From a virus: 64,000 nt of DNA. Below, piece after piece: positions 7,724-16,950 of this stretch; the first letter of the stretch is position 1, and every line of letters starts with the position of its first letter. Location: positions 27,578-91,577 of the IMG/VR virus record IMGVR_UViG_3300018080_003942. One strand, 5' to 3'. The notes beneath the pieces were generated by a model, which was not told the origin of the DNA, ran no database searches, and was given only the letters and a program-made list of their open reading frames with translations. The translations under genes and the position numbers were made by a program.

Positions 7724-9296
7724 CGAGGGGGTCACCTCCCTCTGCTTCTTCTGAATCTTCGGCAGCCCCAGCGGCTGGCTGATGTCCTTTGAGTCGGTCA
7801 TGGGCTTCGTGAATGAGATCCTGGAGAGGGTCGTCGAAAGGCCCATAGAGATGGGCCTCTGCGTCGAGGTGGCCTCGGAAGGTCCGCGGCATGATTGCGG
7901 CAGCCAGCGGATAGCGCAGGCGATAACCGATGTCGGGCCGGCTCAGGAAGGCCTTGATGTCCGCGATCTTGGTGAAGGTGCGGCCGAGGATCTCATACCC
8001 CCGCGAGGTCTTCTTGAACCACCTGTCATCAGGCGGCAGCTCCCAAGCGCCCTCAGATAGGGCTTTCAGGAGCTCAAACACGCGCGCACCCTCGTCGGTC
8101 TCGCCGGCTTCGTAGTGGACACGGTCAAACAGACGATCCTTGAGGAACAGCCGAGCCTGGGCGCTAGCGTTGGTGCCGCCCCCGGACGCCTTGTCCTTCT
8201 TCATCGTCATCGTCATCTCCGCCATGGCGGCGGGCTCACGGTAGCCGCCGTCCCACGGGTTGTAGCGGGTGCGGATCTCCATGTTCTGCATGAGCGCGTA
8301 CTTGAGGGCGTTACCGCCCGACGCGATCTTGGAGGGACCGCCGTAGCCCCCGGGGCCCGACTGGATGTTGGCGCGCCACTGGTTGGTCTGGATGAACGTG
8401 GGCATCACGCCCGACTGGTTCCAGGCCTCGTTTTGCGCGCTGATCAGCTTCGGGTACAGGCGGGACAGCTCACGAGCCCGGGACGCGGTCTGCTTACGAC
8501 CCGCCAGGTCCTCGTCAATCGCAGCCATGGCCACACTGTCGAGGATGATCAGATCGGCAGCGCCGTTCTTGATCAGGTGGGAAGAGAGGATCTCGACCTG
8601 GTTCAAGGACGTGATGCGGGCCACAGCTACTGTCGAATCCGGGCTGATGAGTAGGCCCTCTTCGACCTCCTCGTACTCAGCCATCGGATCGCTCATGTCC
8701 ACACGATCCGCGATCTTGAACCCCCAGGACTGTGCCCATAGCGGGTCGAAGTCACCCTCGACATCGATGAAGAGGACGGTCGACACATCGTTGGCACCGC
8801 AGCCGCAGCGGATCACGTTATCCCGCTCACCCAGGTCATCATGGAAGGTGAGGATCGGAGTCATGCAGCGCCGGCAAGTGCGCTGGAAGGAGCCGGCCAG
8901 TAGGTAGCACATGAGCGACTTGCCCACATGCTCCGGGCCAATGATCTGCGTCCGGGTGCCGATGGCCATGCGGATGTTCATGTCCATCTCGACCAGTCCC
9001 GTGAACAGGAGCCGGCGGCGGAACTCAGCTGCGGCCTGCGTCGCTCGCCAAGAACCCGTGGGCTGCTTGTTGAGCTCGACTGTCGCAGACTTCATCCCGT
9101 CGCTGAACCGAGCGCTGGTGCGTGTGTCGCGCGGGCTCTTCACTCCGGCCGTCAGCGCCCGCTTCGGAGCGTCGTCCTTGGCTGCGGCCTTCTTGGTCCG
9201 CTTCTTGGCCTTCTTCTTGGTCGCCTTCTTCTTGGTGGCCTTCTTGGTCACCTTCTTTGTGGCTTTTTTGGCGACCTTCTTCTTCTTGGCCGCCAT
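7686..9296 (-). CDS. RecA/RadA-like recombinase with zinc-binding insertion
   Basis: This 536-aa ATPase should drive strand exchange or replication restart. After a roughly 45-residue Lys/Ala/Thr tail resembling histone H1, the RecA core has Walker A GPEHVGKS (120-127), a catalytic FIDVEGDFD segment (about 176-184), Walker B LIILDS (249-254) and a QTNQWR loop near 305. Inserted after Walker A is a CRRC (141-144) and CGC (164-166) cluster likely to bind zinc, unusual for RecA. The C-terminal part is longer than in host RecA and ends acidic. It is co-translated with the resolvase and an SF2 helicase. Confidence 0.88.
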   Translation of the reverse strand: MAAKKKKVAKKATKKVTKKATKKKATKKKAKKRTKKAAAKDDAPKRALTAGVKSPRDTRTSARFSDGMKSATVELNKQPTGSWRATQAAAEFRRRLLFTGLVEMDMNIRMAIGTRTQIIGPEHVGKSLMCYLLAGSFQRTCRRCMTPILTFHDDLGERDNVIRCGCGANDVSTVLFIDVEGDFDPLWAQSWGFKIADRVDMSDPMAEYEEVEEGLLISPDSTVAVARITSLNQVEILSSHLIKNGAADLIILDSVAMAAIDEDLAGRKQTASRARELSRLYPKLISAQNEAWNQSGVMPTFIQTNQWRANIQSGPGGYGGPSKIASGGNALKYALMQNMEIRTRYNPWDGGYREPAAMAEMTMTMKKDKASGGGTNASAQARLFLKDRLFDRVHYEAGETDEGARVFELLKALSEGAWELPPDDRWFKKTSRGYEILGRTFTKIADIKAFLSRPDIGYRLRYPLAAAIMPRTFRGHLDAEAHLYGPFDDPLQDLIHEAHDRLKGHQPAAGAAEDSEEAEGGDPLDALEAGLEQEDG

Positions 9297-9712
9297 CAGG
9301 CTCCTTCGTCAGCCCCCTCAGTGAGCTGCTCGGTGTGGAACAGCGGGTCCTTGCCGACCGACTGTAGGACGCGGTTGAAGATGTCGCGGTTGGCCACGAC
9401 GCAGCGGTGCTGGAACTCCTCGACGATGCCCTCCATGTTCTCGGCAATCTCTTCCCGGGAAGCAGGCACGTTCACGGTGACGTGAACCTCATGGCTCGAG
9501 TAGGCGCCGTAGACCTCGGAGATGCGGGCGTGGTGGCCGACCGAGATCGATCCGACATTAGCGGGGTTGGTCATGATGTGGCGGGTGTCGATGATGTGGG
9601 TGTTGCTATAGCGGAGGACGTACTTGGTGCGTCCTCGCGGGATGGCTCGAATCGTCACCTCGAGGGTGACCGGGCGGGCTGTGATCTCACAGCCCTGGAT
9701 AGTCGATGACAT
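9296..9712 (-). CDS. Hypothetical protein, about 138 aa
   Basis: The ATG at 9712 (MSSTIQGCEI) is chosen over 9724. Beta strands dominate the N-terminus and the C-terminus is helical and acidic. Its stop overlaps the recA start by 1 nt, so it is coupled to RecA; a recombination mediator role would fit the position but no motif supports it. Confidence 0.65.
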   Translation of the reverse strand: MSSTIQGCEITARPVTLEVTIRAIPRGRTKYVLRYSNTHIIDTRHIMTNPANVGSISVGHHARISEVYGAYSSHEVHVTVNVPASREEIAENMEGIVEEFQHRCVVANRDIFNRVLQSVGKDPLFHTEQLTEGADEGA

Positions 9713-11150
9713 GGCAGCGGGCATCCTTGTAGGAGGCTAGCCGGCGGCGCCCGAGCGCGGCCAGAACGGGGGAGTTGGTGTGGACCGGGTCCACCACGAT
9801 CGGGACCGGCTTCCCGTCGACCTCTCGCTCGATACGCCCTCGGGTCTGGCGAACATCACGACGGGGAGAGGCGAGTACAGCGGCATCCTTCCATGGTACA
9901 TCAAGGGCCTTGTCAGCAATGCCGTAAGTGCAGAAGGTGACCGGCTTGTCGAGGGAGGCGTCCCGGCCGACGCGCCCAACCTTGGCATGCTTACCGAAGA
10001 ACAACCCGCTCGAGCCCGGATGCCGGGCTTCCCATAGCTCGTGCAGGTGGATGAGCTGCTTCTGGAACTGGCCGAATACCATGACCTGACGCCCCTTTTG
10101 GAACAGGTGGCCGACGATGTTAACCAACCAGGCTGAGTACGCAGGGTCAGCGATGACCGTCTGAATGTAGGCCGTGTAGTTGTGCTTGTCCTTCCAGGCG
10201 ACGTCCGGGGGAGTCACCATCGGGTTGAGCGGGGGCCGGCCCGGGCAGCTAGTGGGAAAGCCGGCGAAGTCCGGGCACTCACGGCATCCTGCGAGTGTTG
10301 TCATCCCGACCTTCGCCTTGCACCACGCCATCCGGTAGTCGTCGTACTCGACGAGGGTCGTAACTGGGTAGCGGTAGATCGTGGCAGGGACCAGCTTGGC
10401 CGCGGCTTCGACCACGTGGTTACCCAGCGCCGCCTTGAACACCCACTCGAGCCCATCCCGGCGATCCGGGGTGGCGGTCAGGGCGATGCTCCAGGTGAAG
10501 GCTAGGTTCGTGAGGCTGCCGAAAAAGCAAGGTGCTGAGAACACATGCGCCTCGTCGACGAGGAGCATGTCGAGTTCCATCGGGTCTTCGGCCCACTCTT
10601 GTCGCCAGAGGCTCTGACCGACCATGATCGTGAACCGAGCTCGCGTGTCTCGACGCATCTGCCCGTGGCCTCCGCCGAGGATCTCGACGGTGGCCTCGGG
10701 CAGGAAGCGCTCGATCGCACCTTTCCACTGCTCGGCGATGTCGACCTGATCGACCAGCACGCCGACCCGCGCCGCTTGCAACGCGTCAGCGCAGTAGAGG
10801 CCCATGACTGTCTTGCCAGTGCCGCAATCAGCCCGCAGAAGCAGCCCCTCCTTGCGAGGCAGCTCATGTAGGATCTCACTGACCGGCGTCTTCTGGTTGT
10901 CTCTCAGCTCGCCCTTGAACTGCCGCTGTGGGTGCTCTTGGATCGGAGCCCGAGCCGGCAGCGCTCGGGTGAAGTTCTCTAGCCAGAAGCGAGGTACAAG
11001 CAGGGAGCCGTCACTGAACTCATGCCACAACGGGAAGGGCTCTCGATCTCCTTCAGGGCGCGCGATAAGGTCTTGGTCCCGATCAAAGGGCCACAAGGCA
11101 GGATCGCCGAGGATCTCGGCAGGGACGTGGACGAGGCCGCGTAGTTTCAT
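9687..11150 (-). CDS. SF2 DNA helicase (UvsW-like)
   Basis: This 487-aa helicase has motif I RADCGTGKT (106-114), the DEAH-type motif II LLVDEAHVF, motif III ALTATPDRRDG and motif VI RDVRQTRGRIER, so both RecA-like lobes are present. A Cys-rich insertion (CRECPDF...CPG) lies between the lobes. UvsW-like enzymes unwind branched DNA and promote branch migration, which suits its place between RecA and nucleases. It overlaps the 138-aa gene start by 26 nt. Confidence 0.88.
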   Translation of the reverse strand: MKLRGLVHVPAEILGDPALWPFDRDQDLIARPEGDREPFPLWHEFSDGSLLVPRFWLENFTRALPARAPIQEHPQRQFKGELRDNQKTPVSEILHELPRKEGLLLRADCGTGKTVMGLYCADALQAARVGVLVDQVDIAEQWKGAIERFLPEATVEILGGGHGQMRRDTRARFTIMVGQSLWRQEWAEDPMELDMLLVDEAHVFSAPCFFGSLTNLAFTWSIALTATPDRRDGLEWVFKAALGNHVVEAAAKLVPATIYRYPVTTLVEYDDYRMAWCKAKVGMTTLAGCRECPDFAGFPTSCPGRPPLNPMVTPPDVAWKDKHNYTAYIQTVIADPAYSAWLVNIVGHLFQKGRQVMVFGQFQKQLIHLHELWEARHPGSSGLFFGKHAKVGRVGRDASLDKPVTFCTYGIADKALDVPWKDAAVLASPRRDVRQTRGRIEREVDGKPVPIVVDPVHTNSPVLAALGRRRLASYKDARCHVIDYPGL

Positions 11151-11167
11151 GGCATTGGTAGGGGGTG

Positions 11168-11575
11168 TCAGTAAACAGTGGTCAGGATCGGGGTAGCCAT
11201 CGACAAGTCAAAGACCCAGGTCATCTCCAGGTACCGGTGCTTGGCCATAGGTCTTCCGTGATGGTTGTGCTGCGCAGGCTTGGTCTGTTCAACAGCCTCC
11301 AGAGCCGTTCGGCAAAGCCAGGTATGGAGCCCCTCATTCGTCTCTTCGTCGCGGTGCTTGAGGAACACGTCAAGGCAGCGGATCGATGCTCGATCCACCG
11401 CGTGGGCGGTGACTTCAAGGCTTGTGGCCTGCATCAACATGCCGCGCCGCTTCAGTTCTTCAGCAGCGTCTTTCGCTTGATCGTGCTCTACACGCACCAT
11501 CCAGCGCAGGTACCCAGGCGGTACACGTGTGATCGGCTCACCTGTATGTTTTCCGCGTTGCATCACAACCGCCAT
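11168..11575 (-). CDS. DUF3820-like small protein, 135 aa
   Basis: The N-terminus QRGKHTGEPITRVPPGYLRW matches the pattern of DUF3820-type proteins (GK..G..l..vP..YL.W), often found beside phage or bacterial DNA-repair genes. The C-terminal part is basic and His-rich and unassigned. Biochemical role unknown. It overlaps the 84-aa gene by 13 nt. Confidence 0.65.
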   Translation of the reverse strand: MAVVMQRGKHTGEPITRVPPGYLRWMVRVEHDQAKDAAEELKRRGMLMQATSLEVTAHAVDRASIRCLDVFLKHRDEETNEGLHTWLCRTALEAVEQTKPAQHNHHGRPMAKHRYLEMTWVFDLSMATPILTTVY

Positions 11576-11817
11576 GGCTCACAGCCCTCCTCGTCGGCCA
11601 GGAGACGCGCTAGCGCCTCGTCCTTGGTGTAATCCTTTGGCCACTCTCTGACTTCCACTGTAGGGTTGCGGAGACCGGCGCTAAGGCTTTGAAGATCCTT
11701 CCCCAGCCGGCGGAGGACCCCATCGAAGAGGTCCTCCTCTGGCTCGAGGAAGATGCGGGGAAGTTCGATGTAGGAGTCGAACCCCTCTGCACAGACTCGG
11801 ACGTCAATACCCCTCAC
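11563..11817 (-). CDS. Hypothetical protein, 84 aa
   Basis: Small acidic protein with a beta-rich start (MRGIDVRVCAEGFDSYIELP) and a helical tail. It overlaps both neighbours by a few bases (4 nt with the upstream gene), a typical coupled cassette. No family is recognised. Confidence 0.6.
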   Translation of the reverse strand: MRGIDVRVCAEGFDSYIELPRIFLEPEEDLFDGVLRRLGKDLQSLSAGLRNPTVEVREWPKDYTKDEALARLLADEEGCEPWRL

Positions 11818-12896
11818 AGCCCTACTGGGAGGACAGTAAGCGGGTGATCGACGCGGAATCTAGCCGGTATCCCCCTAGTGGTGTCCTCCGTAGGGGTAGT
11901 CCGGGTCGGGGTGCGCCAGCGTCTGGTAGCGTATCTACTCACCATATGATGGTGTTCCAGTAGGCAGATCCCCGAGCTACCTCGGGTATTGGCAAGTTGG
12001 GCCATCCGCGTACTGATGCTCCGGGCCCACTGTCTGGCGTAGTACGCATTGGTAGTGTGGCCTAGAGGAGCATACGCACTCGGCCACTCCCACCCGATCC
12101 AGGAAGCTGCATGGTTGGGCAGCTTGATGCTCACTCGAGGAATATTGCGGGCCTCCTCAGACCAGCGGCGTCGGTGATAGGAGAGGTCCGTAACACCAAT
12201 ACTCCCATCAGGTACCAACGCGTTCATGAGCTCTCTTGGAGAGTACCACGCAGCGTTGGTTGCATACGCCCAGGCCGCGTACGGGTGGGCGGCGTAACGA
12301 AAGTACCTCCGCAACGCCATCCGCACCCCCTGCTTCGACGCCAGATCACCTGCCCGCACATTTGGTACTCGAATAGCTGGGATCAACCCGCGAACTTGAT
12401 CGAGCGGAAATAGCGTGTCAGGCCGGAACAGTACCGGGATTGCCACGCACCACACGCTCAAAGACTTGCATGACACTGAGCTGCGCTTGGAGTAGAAGGC
12501 ATAGATGACGCGCCACTGGAAGTTGGGAAATGTCATCTCCCACGACAGCTTCCCATAGCGCCCGGGAGGGGATGTGGGGTCGATGTGAGGCCGCTGCGTG
12601 CGGCCTCGGCAGCGGTAGCGTGCGTACATGAGCGACCGATCGTTTGGGCCTGACCACAGCATCTGCATCGCCGCAGCACGCCGCGCCTCCCACGTCATGC
12701 CGGCTGGGTTGTTGTTCAAGAAGCGCGACGCGGCTTCGGTCAGTCGATGATCTGCGACGTCGAAAGGAAAGCGGTCGGTGAGTGGGTCGAAGTCCCTAGC
12801 CGTGGCCGACTTCGTCGCCTGGAACCCGTAGACCGCCGCCCTTAGTCGCCAGGTCTCCGGGGGTCCGATCCTTGTCTTGAGTGATTTCGGCATCCT
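11814..12896 (-). CDS. Hypothetical Trp/Tyr/Arg-rich protein, about 360 aa
   Basis: An open frame extends to 13145, but that part is a shadow of the helicase gene. I place the start at the ATG at 12896 (MPKSLKTRIG), which has GGAG 8 nt upstream and overlaps the helicase 3' end by about 100 nt. The protein is rich in Trp, Tyr and Arg (WEWPSAYAPLGH, RYFRYAAHPYAAWAY) and basic, which would suit nucleic-acid binding. No catalytic motif or family is recognised. Confidence 0.6.
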   Translation of the reverse strand, partial: RMPKSLKTRIGPPETWRLRAAVYGFQATKSATARDFDPLTDRFPFDVADHRLTEAASRFLNNNPAGMTWEARRAAAMQMLWSGPNDRSLMYARYRCRGRTQRPHIDPTSPPGRYGKLSWEMTFPNFQWRVIYAFYSKRSSVSCKSLSVWCVAIPVLFRPDTLFPLDQVRGLIPAIRVPNVRAGDLASKQGVRMALRRYFRYAAHPYAAWAYATNAAWYSPRELMNALVPDGSIGVTDLSYHRRRWSEEARNIPRVSIKLPNHAASWIGWEWPSAYAPLGHTTNAYYARQWARSISTRMAQLANTRGSSGICLLEHHHMVSRYATRRWRTPTRTTPTEDTTRGIPARFRVDHPLTVLPVGL

Positions 12897-14742
12897 CGTT
12901 CTCCATATTGATGGCTTGAGGTTCAACACCCATCTCCTTGAGGAAAGGGCTGTCGATGTCGTATGTGGTGGTGTAGAGGTGGTTGATGGCGCGGGTAATC
13001 GCCACATAGGCGAGTCTCCGCTCCTCATCCTCACGGCCGTTCTTGTGTGGAATGAGCCCATCACAGAACCCGGCGATGAAGACAGTGGGGAACTCGAGTC
13101 CCTTGGCCCGGTGAATCGTGAGCAGCTGCACACGGGACCGGCCATCTTGGCGAGACTTGCTCTCCTGCTCGACGAGATTGACGTGGGTCAGGAACTCCTT
13201 GATCGTGCGGAAGCGCGGCAAGGTCTGCATTAGTACCCGAGACACGGCATCCATCATCTCGTCAGGATCCTTGCGCTGGTTGCGGGCAGCCAGTTCACGA
13301 ATGAACCCAGCAAAGCCGAGGCTCTGCCAGATGTGGTGGCCGATGTTGGCCGGCGTGTGACCCTCCTTGACCAACATGTCCAGGTCCTGGAGGAGCGTAC
13401 ACAGAGATCCCGCGGCCTGCTGTTGCCGGAACCCTCCCCGCGTAGCTGCCATGACTTGCATGACAGATGCGGCAGAGCCGTCCGACTTGCCCATGCACTC
13501 AGCCACCCAGTCCCGACGCAGAAACCGGTTGGGCTTGTTGAGCACCCACCGCAGCGACGTGATGTCGTTCGGGCGGGCTGCTAGCCGAAGGTAGCTGACC
13601 AGGGTGCGGATCTCGGTACGACCGTAGAACCCGCCTTGATCATCGATGACCTCATAGGGGATCTTCCGCATGCTGAGCTCATCCTCGAATGCGCCTGACT
13701 GGGCGTTCGTTCGATAGAGCACCGCGATGTCAGAGGCCATACCTCCGGCATCAAGGATCTCCTCGATCCGATCGGCCGTGTACTGCGCCTCCTCGACAGG
13801 ATGCTTCACACGGACCGAGGTGATAGCGCCCTCGCCTGTGAGCGTCGGTCGGAGGACCTTGTCCACTCGCAGGTCGTTGCACTTGATCAGCTGGTTAGCC
13901 GCGTCAAGGATCGGCGCCTGAGACCGGAAGTTCTCTTCCATCGAGATGGCAACCCCTCCGTAGATCTCAGGGAACTCGATGATGAAACGCGGGGAGCATC
14001 CCCGGAACCCATACACCGACTGATCATCGTCACCGACGACCACGAGGTTGCCTTTCTCGAGCTTCTTCAGGATCTCGGCCTGCGCCGGGTCAGTGTCCTG
14101 GAACTCATCGACCAGGATGTGATCCAGTCGATTCTTGAGCACGTCGACCAGTTCCGGGTCATCTCGGAAGAGCTGCAAGCAGTCGATGATCATGTCATCG
14201 AACAGGTACTTCCCGTTCTTCACGATCGACTGATGGAGCGCATGCAGGAGCTCGACATACCCCGGGCCTAGGTTCATATGCGCGTGAATGCGGTCAGTCA
14301 TCGCAAGCCACGCGTCGGGGTGAAACCCGTTGAGCTTGAGCAGGCTGATGTCCCGCAGCATGTCGGCAGGGACGCCAACGGCGTTCGGGGTTTCTCTGAG
14401 CAGCTCCTCGGCCCACTTGATGAGCAACCACTCCTCCCGACCCTCCACGACTTCGCGGTTTTGGTACTGGTTCGGGCAGCGGCGATTGAGAACCTTGAAG
14501 CAGAAGCTGTGGAAGGTGCCAATGAAGCTGCTGGGGGTGAGGGGCACCCCCACACGCTTGTTGAGACTCTCTGCCGCCTTCTTACTGAAGGTCAGCACCA
14601 ACTGGCTCTCGCCAGCCTCGGCATGCTTACGAATGCGCTCGACCAGGACGGTCGTCTTGCCGCTGCCGGCCACGGCGAAGATAACGAGGTTCGAGCCCTC
14701 GTGATCAATCGCCTTCTTCTGCGCCGCTGTGAAGGAGGTCAA
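12796..14742 (-). CDS. UvrD/Rep-family SF1A helicase
   Basis: This 648-aa 3'-5' DNA helicase has the full motif set: Q-motif TAAQKKAI (5-12), motif I AVAGSGKTT (23-31), Ib GTFHSFC, II ILVDEFQDTDPAQ, III VGDDDQSVYGFRG, V LTIHRAKGLEF and VI RRLAYVAITRA. Length matches UvrD/Rep. It probably removes proteins or unwinds DNA during phage replication and repair. It overlaps the 183-aa gene start region and the following gene. Confidence 0.93.
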   Translation of the reverse strand: MTSFTAAQKKAIDHEGSNLVIFAVAGSGKTTVLVERIRKHAEAGESQLVLTFSKKAAESLNKRVGVPLTPSSFIGTFHSFCFKVLNRRCPNQYQNREVVEGREEWLLIKWAEELLRETPNAVGVPADMLRDISLLKLNGFHPDAWLAMTDRIHAHMNLGPGYVELLHALHQSIVKNGKYLFDDMIIDCLQLFRDDPELVDVLKNRLDHILVDEFQDTDPAQAEILKKLEKGNLVVVGDDDQSVYGFRGCSPRFIIEFPEIYGGVAISMEENFRSQAPILDAANQLIKCNDLRVDKVLRPTLTGEGAITSVRVKHPVEEAQYTADRIEEILDAGGMASDIAVLYRTNAQSGAFEDELSMRKIPYEVIDDQGGFYGRTEIRTLVSYLRLAARPNDITSLRWVLNKPNRFLRRDWVAECMGKSDGSAASVMQVMAATRGGFRQQQAAGSLCTLLQDLDMLVKEGHTPANIGHHIWQSLGFAGFIRELAARNQRKDPDEMMDAVSRVLMQTLPRFRTIKEFLTHVNLVEQESKSRQDGRSRVQLLTIHRAKGLEFPTVFIAGFCDGLIPHKNGREDEERRLAYVAITRAINHLYTTTYDIDSPFLKEMGVEPQAINMENEDAEITQDKDRTPGDLATKGGGLRVPGDEVGHG

Positions 14743-15256
14743 AGTCGGACTCCGCGCTCGGGGGGTGAATGAAGGACTCGAAGTCCACGTTCTCCGGCTC
14801 GATGAGCGCTCGGAAGGCGTGGATCTGGCGGATGCGACGCCACGAGACTCCGCCCATCTCGGGGTCGATCGAGAGGATGAACTCGTCGGGGTCGAACGTC
14901 GTCTCGGCCACGAGGCCGTCGACGAAGAGATTGACTGCGTCCTCGATCCGGTTGGGATCGATCTCGATCACGTCGGCAGGCTCGGTCGGGCGGGCGATCT
15001 GGATGCAGTCGTTGAAGTGGTACATCTCGATCTTGCCTCGATAGACCACACGACCTCCGCTCTGCATGCAGTTGCGGATGCAGAGCTTGAGCAGGGCCAT
15101 CGAGACCTCGTGCGCCTGCGTGATACAGGCTCTGGGCTTCTGGGCGAAGTAGGGATTGCGCTTCATGGAAGGAAACCGAAAGGGGTAGAAGCCGAGGAAA
15201 TCATCAATGTCCCTAGACACCTCTGCCCAGGCTCGAGTGATTGGATCAACGTCCAT
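14705..15256 (-). CDS. Hypothetical protein, about 183 aa
   Basis: The ATG at 15256 (MDVDPITRAW) is preferred because the longer frame runs through the end of the HAD gene. Acidic protein with a cysteine-bearing helical middle (ALLKLCIRNCMQSGGRVVY) and a long Asp/Glu C-terminus. Its 3' end overlaps the helicase start by 38 nt. Family unknown. Confidence 0.65.
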   Translation of the reverse strand: MDVDPITRAWAEVSRDIDDFLGFYPFRFPSMKRNPYFAQKPRACITQAHEVSMALLKLCIRNCMQSGGRVVYRGKIEMYHFNDCIQIARPTEPADVIEIDPNRIEDAVNLFVDGLVAETTFDPDEFILSIDPEMGGVSWRRIRQIHAFRALIEPENVDFESFIHPPSAESDFDLLHSGAEEGD

Positions 15257-15968
15257 AGTCAGGACGTACACGCACGATGGTGTTGGCCCCGGTATCGCTG
15301 TAGTACAGCATTCCATCCAGACCGTCGCGGTCTGTGAACGGCGGGCCTAGGGACTCGCGCAGCTTGTTGAAACAGTCGAGTACCTGCTGATCGACGGGTA
15401 CGTCGGGCTGCTCATTGACACAGCAGATGACGCGGATGCAGAAGTCCAGCTCGCGACGACGTGGCATGGGCCCGGCTGCATCTAGGAGCTCTTGGAAGAC
15501 TGACTGGACCTGCTCGGTAGATACTTGAACGTGTTCTTCACCAGACTTATGACGCATTGAGCTCTCAGGACGGGGGTCGGTCCAAGAGTGCGCGCCCTCG
15601 ATCTGGGCCTTGGTAGGGAAGTCCTGTGGCCCTTCGAAGCGCCAGGCCCGGTCATCGATGTAGAGACGGGCGATGGGCTTGTGCTTGGGGAAGGTGATGC
15701 ACTTGAGGCCGCGCGTATGTTCGAGCCCGTACCACATCGGGGGGTTGGCGTGCTTCTTGAGCCAGCGGCGCATGGCTCGACGAGCCCGCCAACTCCGGCT
15801 GCGCGCCGAGACGATGGCGATGTCGTAGTCTTGGATCATCTTCCAGAGCCACGCGAGAGCGTGATTGATCGGCTCCCCCTGGACGTCGTGAGCCTTACCC
15901 GCAGTGGGGATGTAGCGGTGGATGACGCCGTCGAAGTCGACGCAGAGGTGTTGACGGAACTTCTTCAT
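15246..15968 (-). CDS. HAD-superfamily phosphatase-like protein
   Basis: The N-terminal half shows the HAD core: nucleophile motif CVDFDGVIH (Asp11, Asp13), motif II IVSARS and a late RLYIDDRAW acidic motif, as in small phosphatases of the BT0820/polynucleotide-phosphatase type. Substrate could be a nucleotide or DNA 3'-phosphate. The C-terminal 100 residues form an unassigned domain with several cysteines. It overlaps both neighbours. Confidence 0.75.
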   Translation of the reverse strand: MKKFRQHLCVDFDGVIHRYIPTAGKAHDVQGEPINHALAWLWKMIQDYDIAIVSARSRSWRARRAMRRWLKKHANPPMWYGLEHTRGLKCITFPKHKPIARLYIDDRAWRFEGPQDFPTKAQIEGAHSWTDPRPESSMRHKSGEEHVQVSTEQVQSVFQELLDAAGPMPRRRELDFCIRVICCVNEQPDVPVDQQVLDCFNKLRESLGPPFTDRDGLDGMLYYSDTGANTIVRVRPDYGR

Positions 15969-16198
15969 CGGCGATGTCTGGTATCCCGCTTGATCTCGCG
16001 GAAGTTGGTAGTGACGGCCTTGCCCTGACGGCGGTCAAAGATGTAGGCCAGCGTGCGGTTATCGGTGAAGACAGCGAGCGCCCGAGCGGCGCTCACCTGT
16101 CTTTTGAAGCTCTCGTGGTACTGGTACCGGTCGTGGGTGCCGTAGAACCAGACCTCGAAGCGGGGGACGCCCTTTTCAGGGTTCGGGATCCTCGTCAT
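15965..16198 (-). CDS. Hypothetical protein, 77 aa
   Basis: The ATG at 16198 (MTRIPNPEKG) is used; the upstream extension is the shadow of the next gene. Small basic protein with a beta-rich aromatic segment (FEVWFYGTHDRYQYHESF). It overlaps the HAD gene start by 4 nt. Family unknown. Confidence 0.6.
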   Translation of the reverse strand: MTRIPNPEKGVPRFEVWFYGTHDRYQYHESFKRQVSAARALAVFTDNRTLAYIFDRRQGKAVTTNFREIKRDTRHRR

Positions 16199-16724
16199 GA
16201 TCAGGGGGATGGCAACAGCCGTCACAGCCGTGGATGCCGAAGATGTCAGAGACGTGACCCTGCGCAGCGAAGAACGCGAGAGCATCGGGATCGGGGTGAC
16301 CGACGCCGTGCTCGCAGTGCCTCTCGGTCATGCCCGAGGCACGAATGCTCTTGGGCCAGTCCTTCATGTGGTGATCCGACGGGTTGTGGAAGGGGCAGTG
16401 GTGCCCCGCACAAGCGTCCGGCGGGTGTGCCGGGATCGGCTCGGGGTTGTTGGCTAGCCCCAAGGCGGCCAGATCATCAGCCACGGCGGCGCTGATTACA
16501 GCCTCGTGGGCAATCGCGGACCAGTGGCCGATCACGGCTCCGGTGCGGATGTTCGCCCACATTTTCGAGGTGTATGGCGGGTCAAGATCCTCGATACGTA
16601 TCCACGTACCCGCTAGACGGCCGGTTGGGATCGTGACCTTATAGCCGGGCTCTGCGTGTTCGATCCGCTTGACGATCGGGAGGCCTTCGATCTTCTTCCA
16701 GCTGTGCTCTTCTTGATCAGCCAT
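16176..16724 (-). CDS. Conserved Cys/His-rich phage protein
   Basis: 182 aa. The C-terminal half carries a dense Cys/His motif: CAGHHCPFHNPSDHHM then CEHGVGHPDPDALAF. I recall this CxxHxCPFH...GVGHPDPD pattern in many actinobacteriophage hypothetical proteins, though I cannot search. It is likely metal-binding. A final GCDGCCHPPDHD cluster may bind a second metal. It supports an actinobacterial phage origin. No activity is assigned. Confidence 0.75.
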   Translation of the reverse strand: MADQEEHSWKKIEGLPIVKRIEHAEPGYKVTIPTGRLAGTWIRIEDLDPPYTSKMWANIRTGAVIGHWSAIAHEAVISAAVADDLAALGLANNPEPIPAHPPDACAGHHCPFHNPSDHHMKDWPKSIRASGMTERHCEHGVGHPDPDALAFFAAQGHVSDIFGIHGCDGCCHPPDHDEDPEP

Positions 16725-16950
16725 CGGCTACATCTCCTTCGACCGTGGGGGTTGTCCAGGCAGCCGCTAGGTGGTCGCCGGGGATCTCGAGTGTGATGAG
16801 CTTCATGTGGCTGCTAGATAGCTCCGCCTCCTCAAGGGCTTGCGCCCAGCCTGTGGGGTTCTCGTCAATCGTGTACTCATCCCACGCGTCTTTGAGCCAG
16901 GCTTCGGACCAGTTGCCGCTGTCCGACAGCCAGATGGTGTGGATCTTCAC
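16717..16950 (-). CDS. Hypothetical protein, 77 aa
   Basis: Small acidic Trp-rich protein (SGNWSEAWLKDAWDEYTID). It overlaps both neighbours by 4-8 nt. Family unknown. Confidence 0.6.
   Translation of the reverse strand: MKIHTIWLSDSGNWSEAWLKDAWDEYTIDENPTGWAQALEEAELSSSHMKLITLEIPGDHLAAAWTTPTVEGDVADG

Noticed and set aside
12897-13145. N-terminal extension of the 360-aa protein
   Set aside because: The extension is antisense-like composition in a frame shadowing the UvrD gene; the ATG at 12896 has a good ribosome site.
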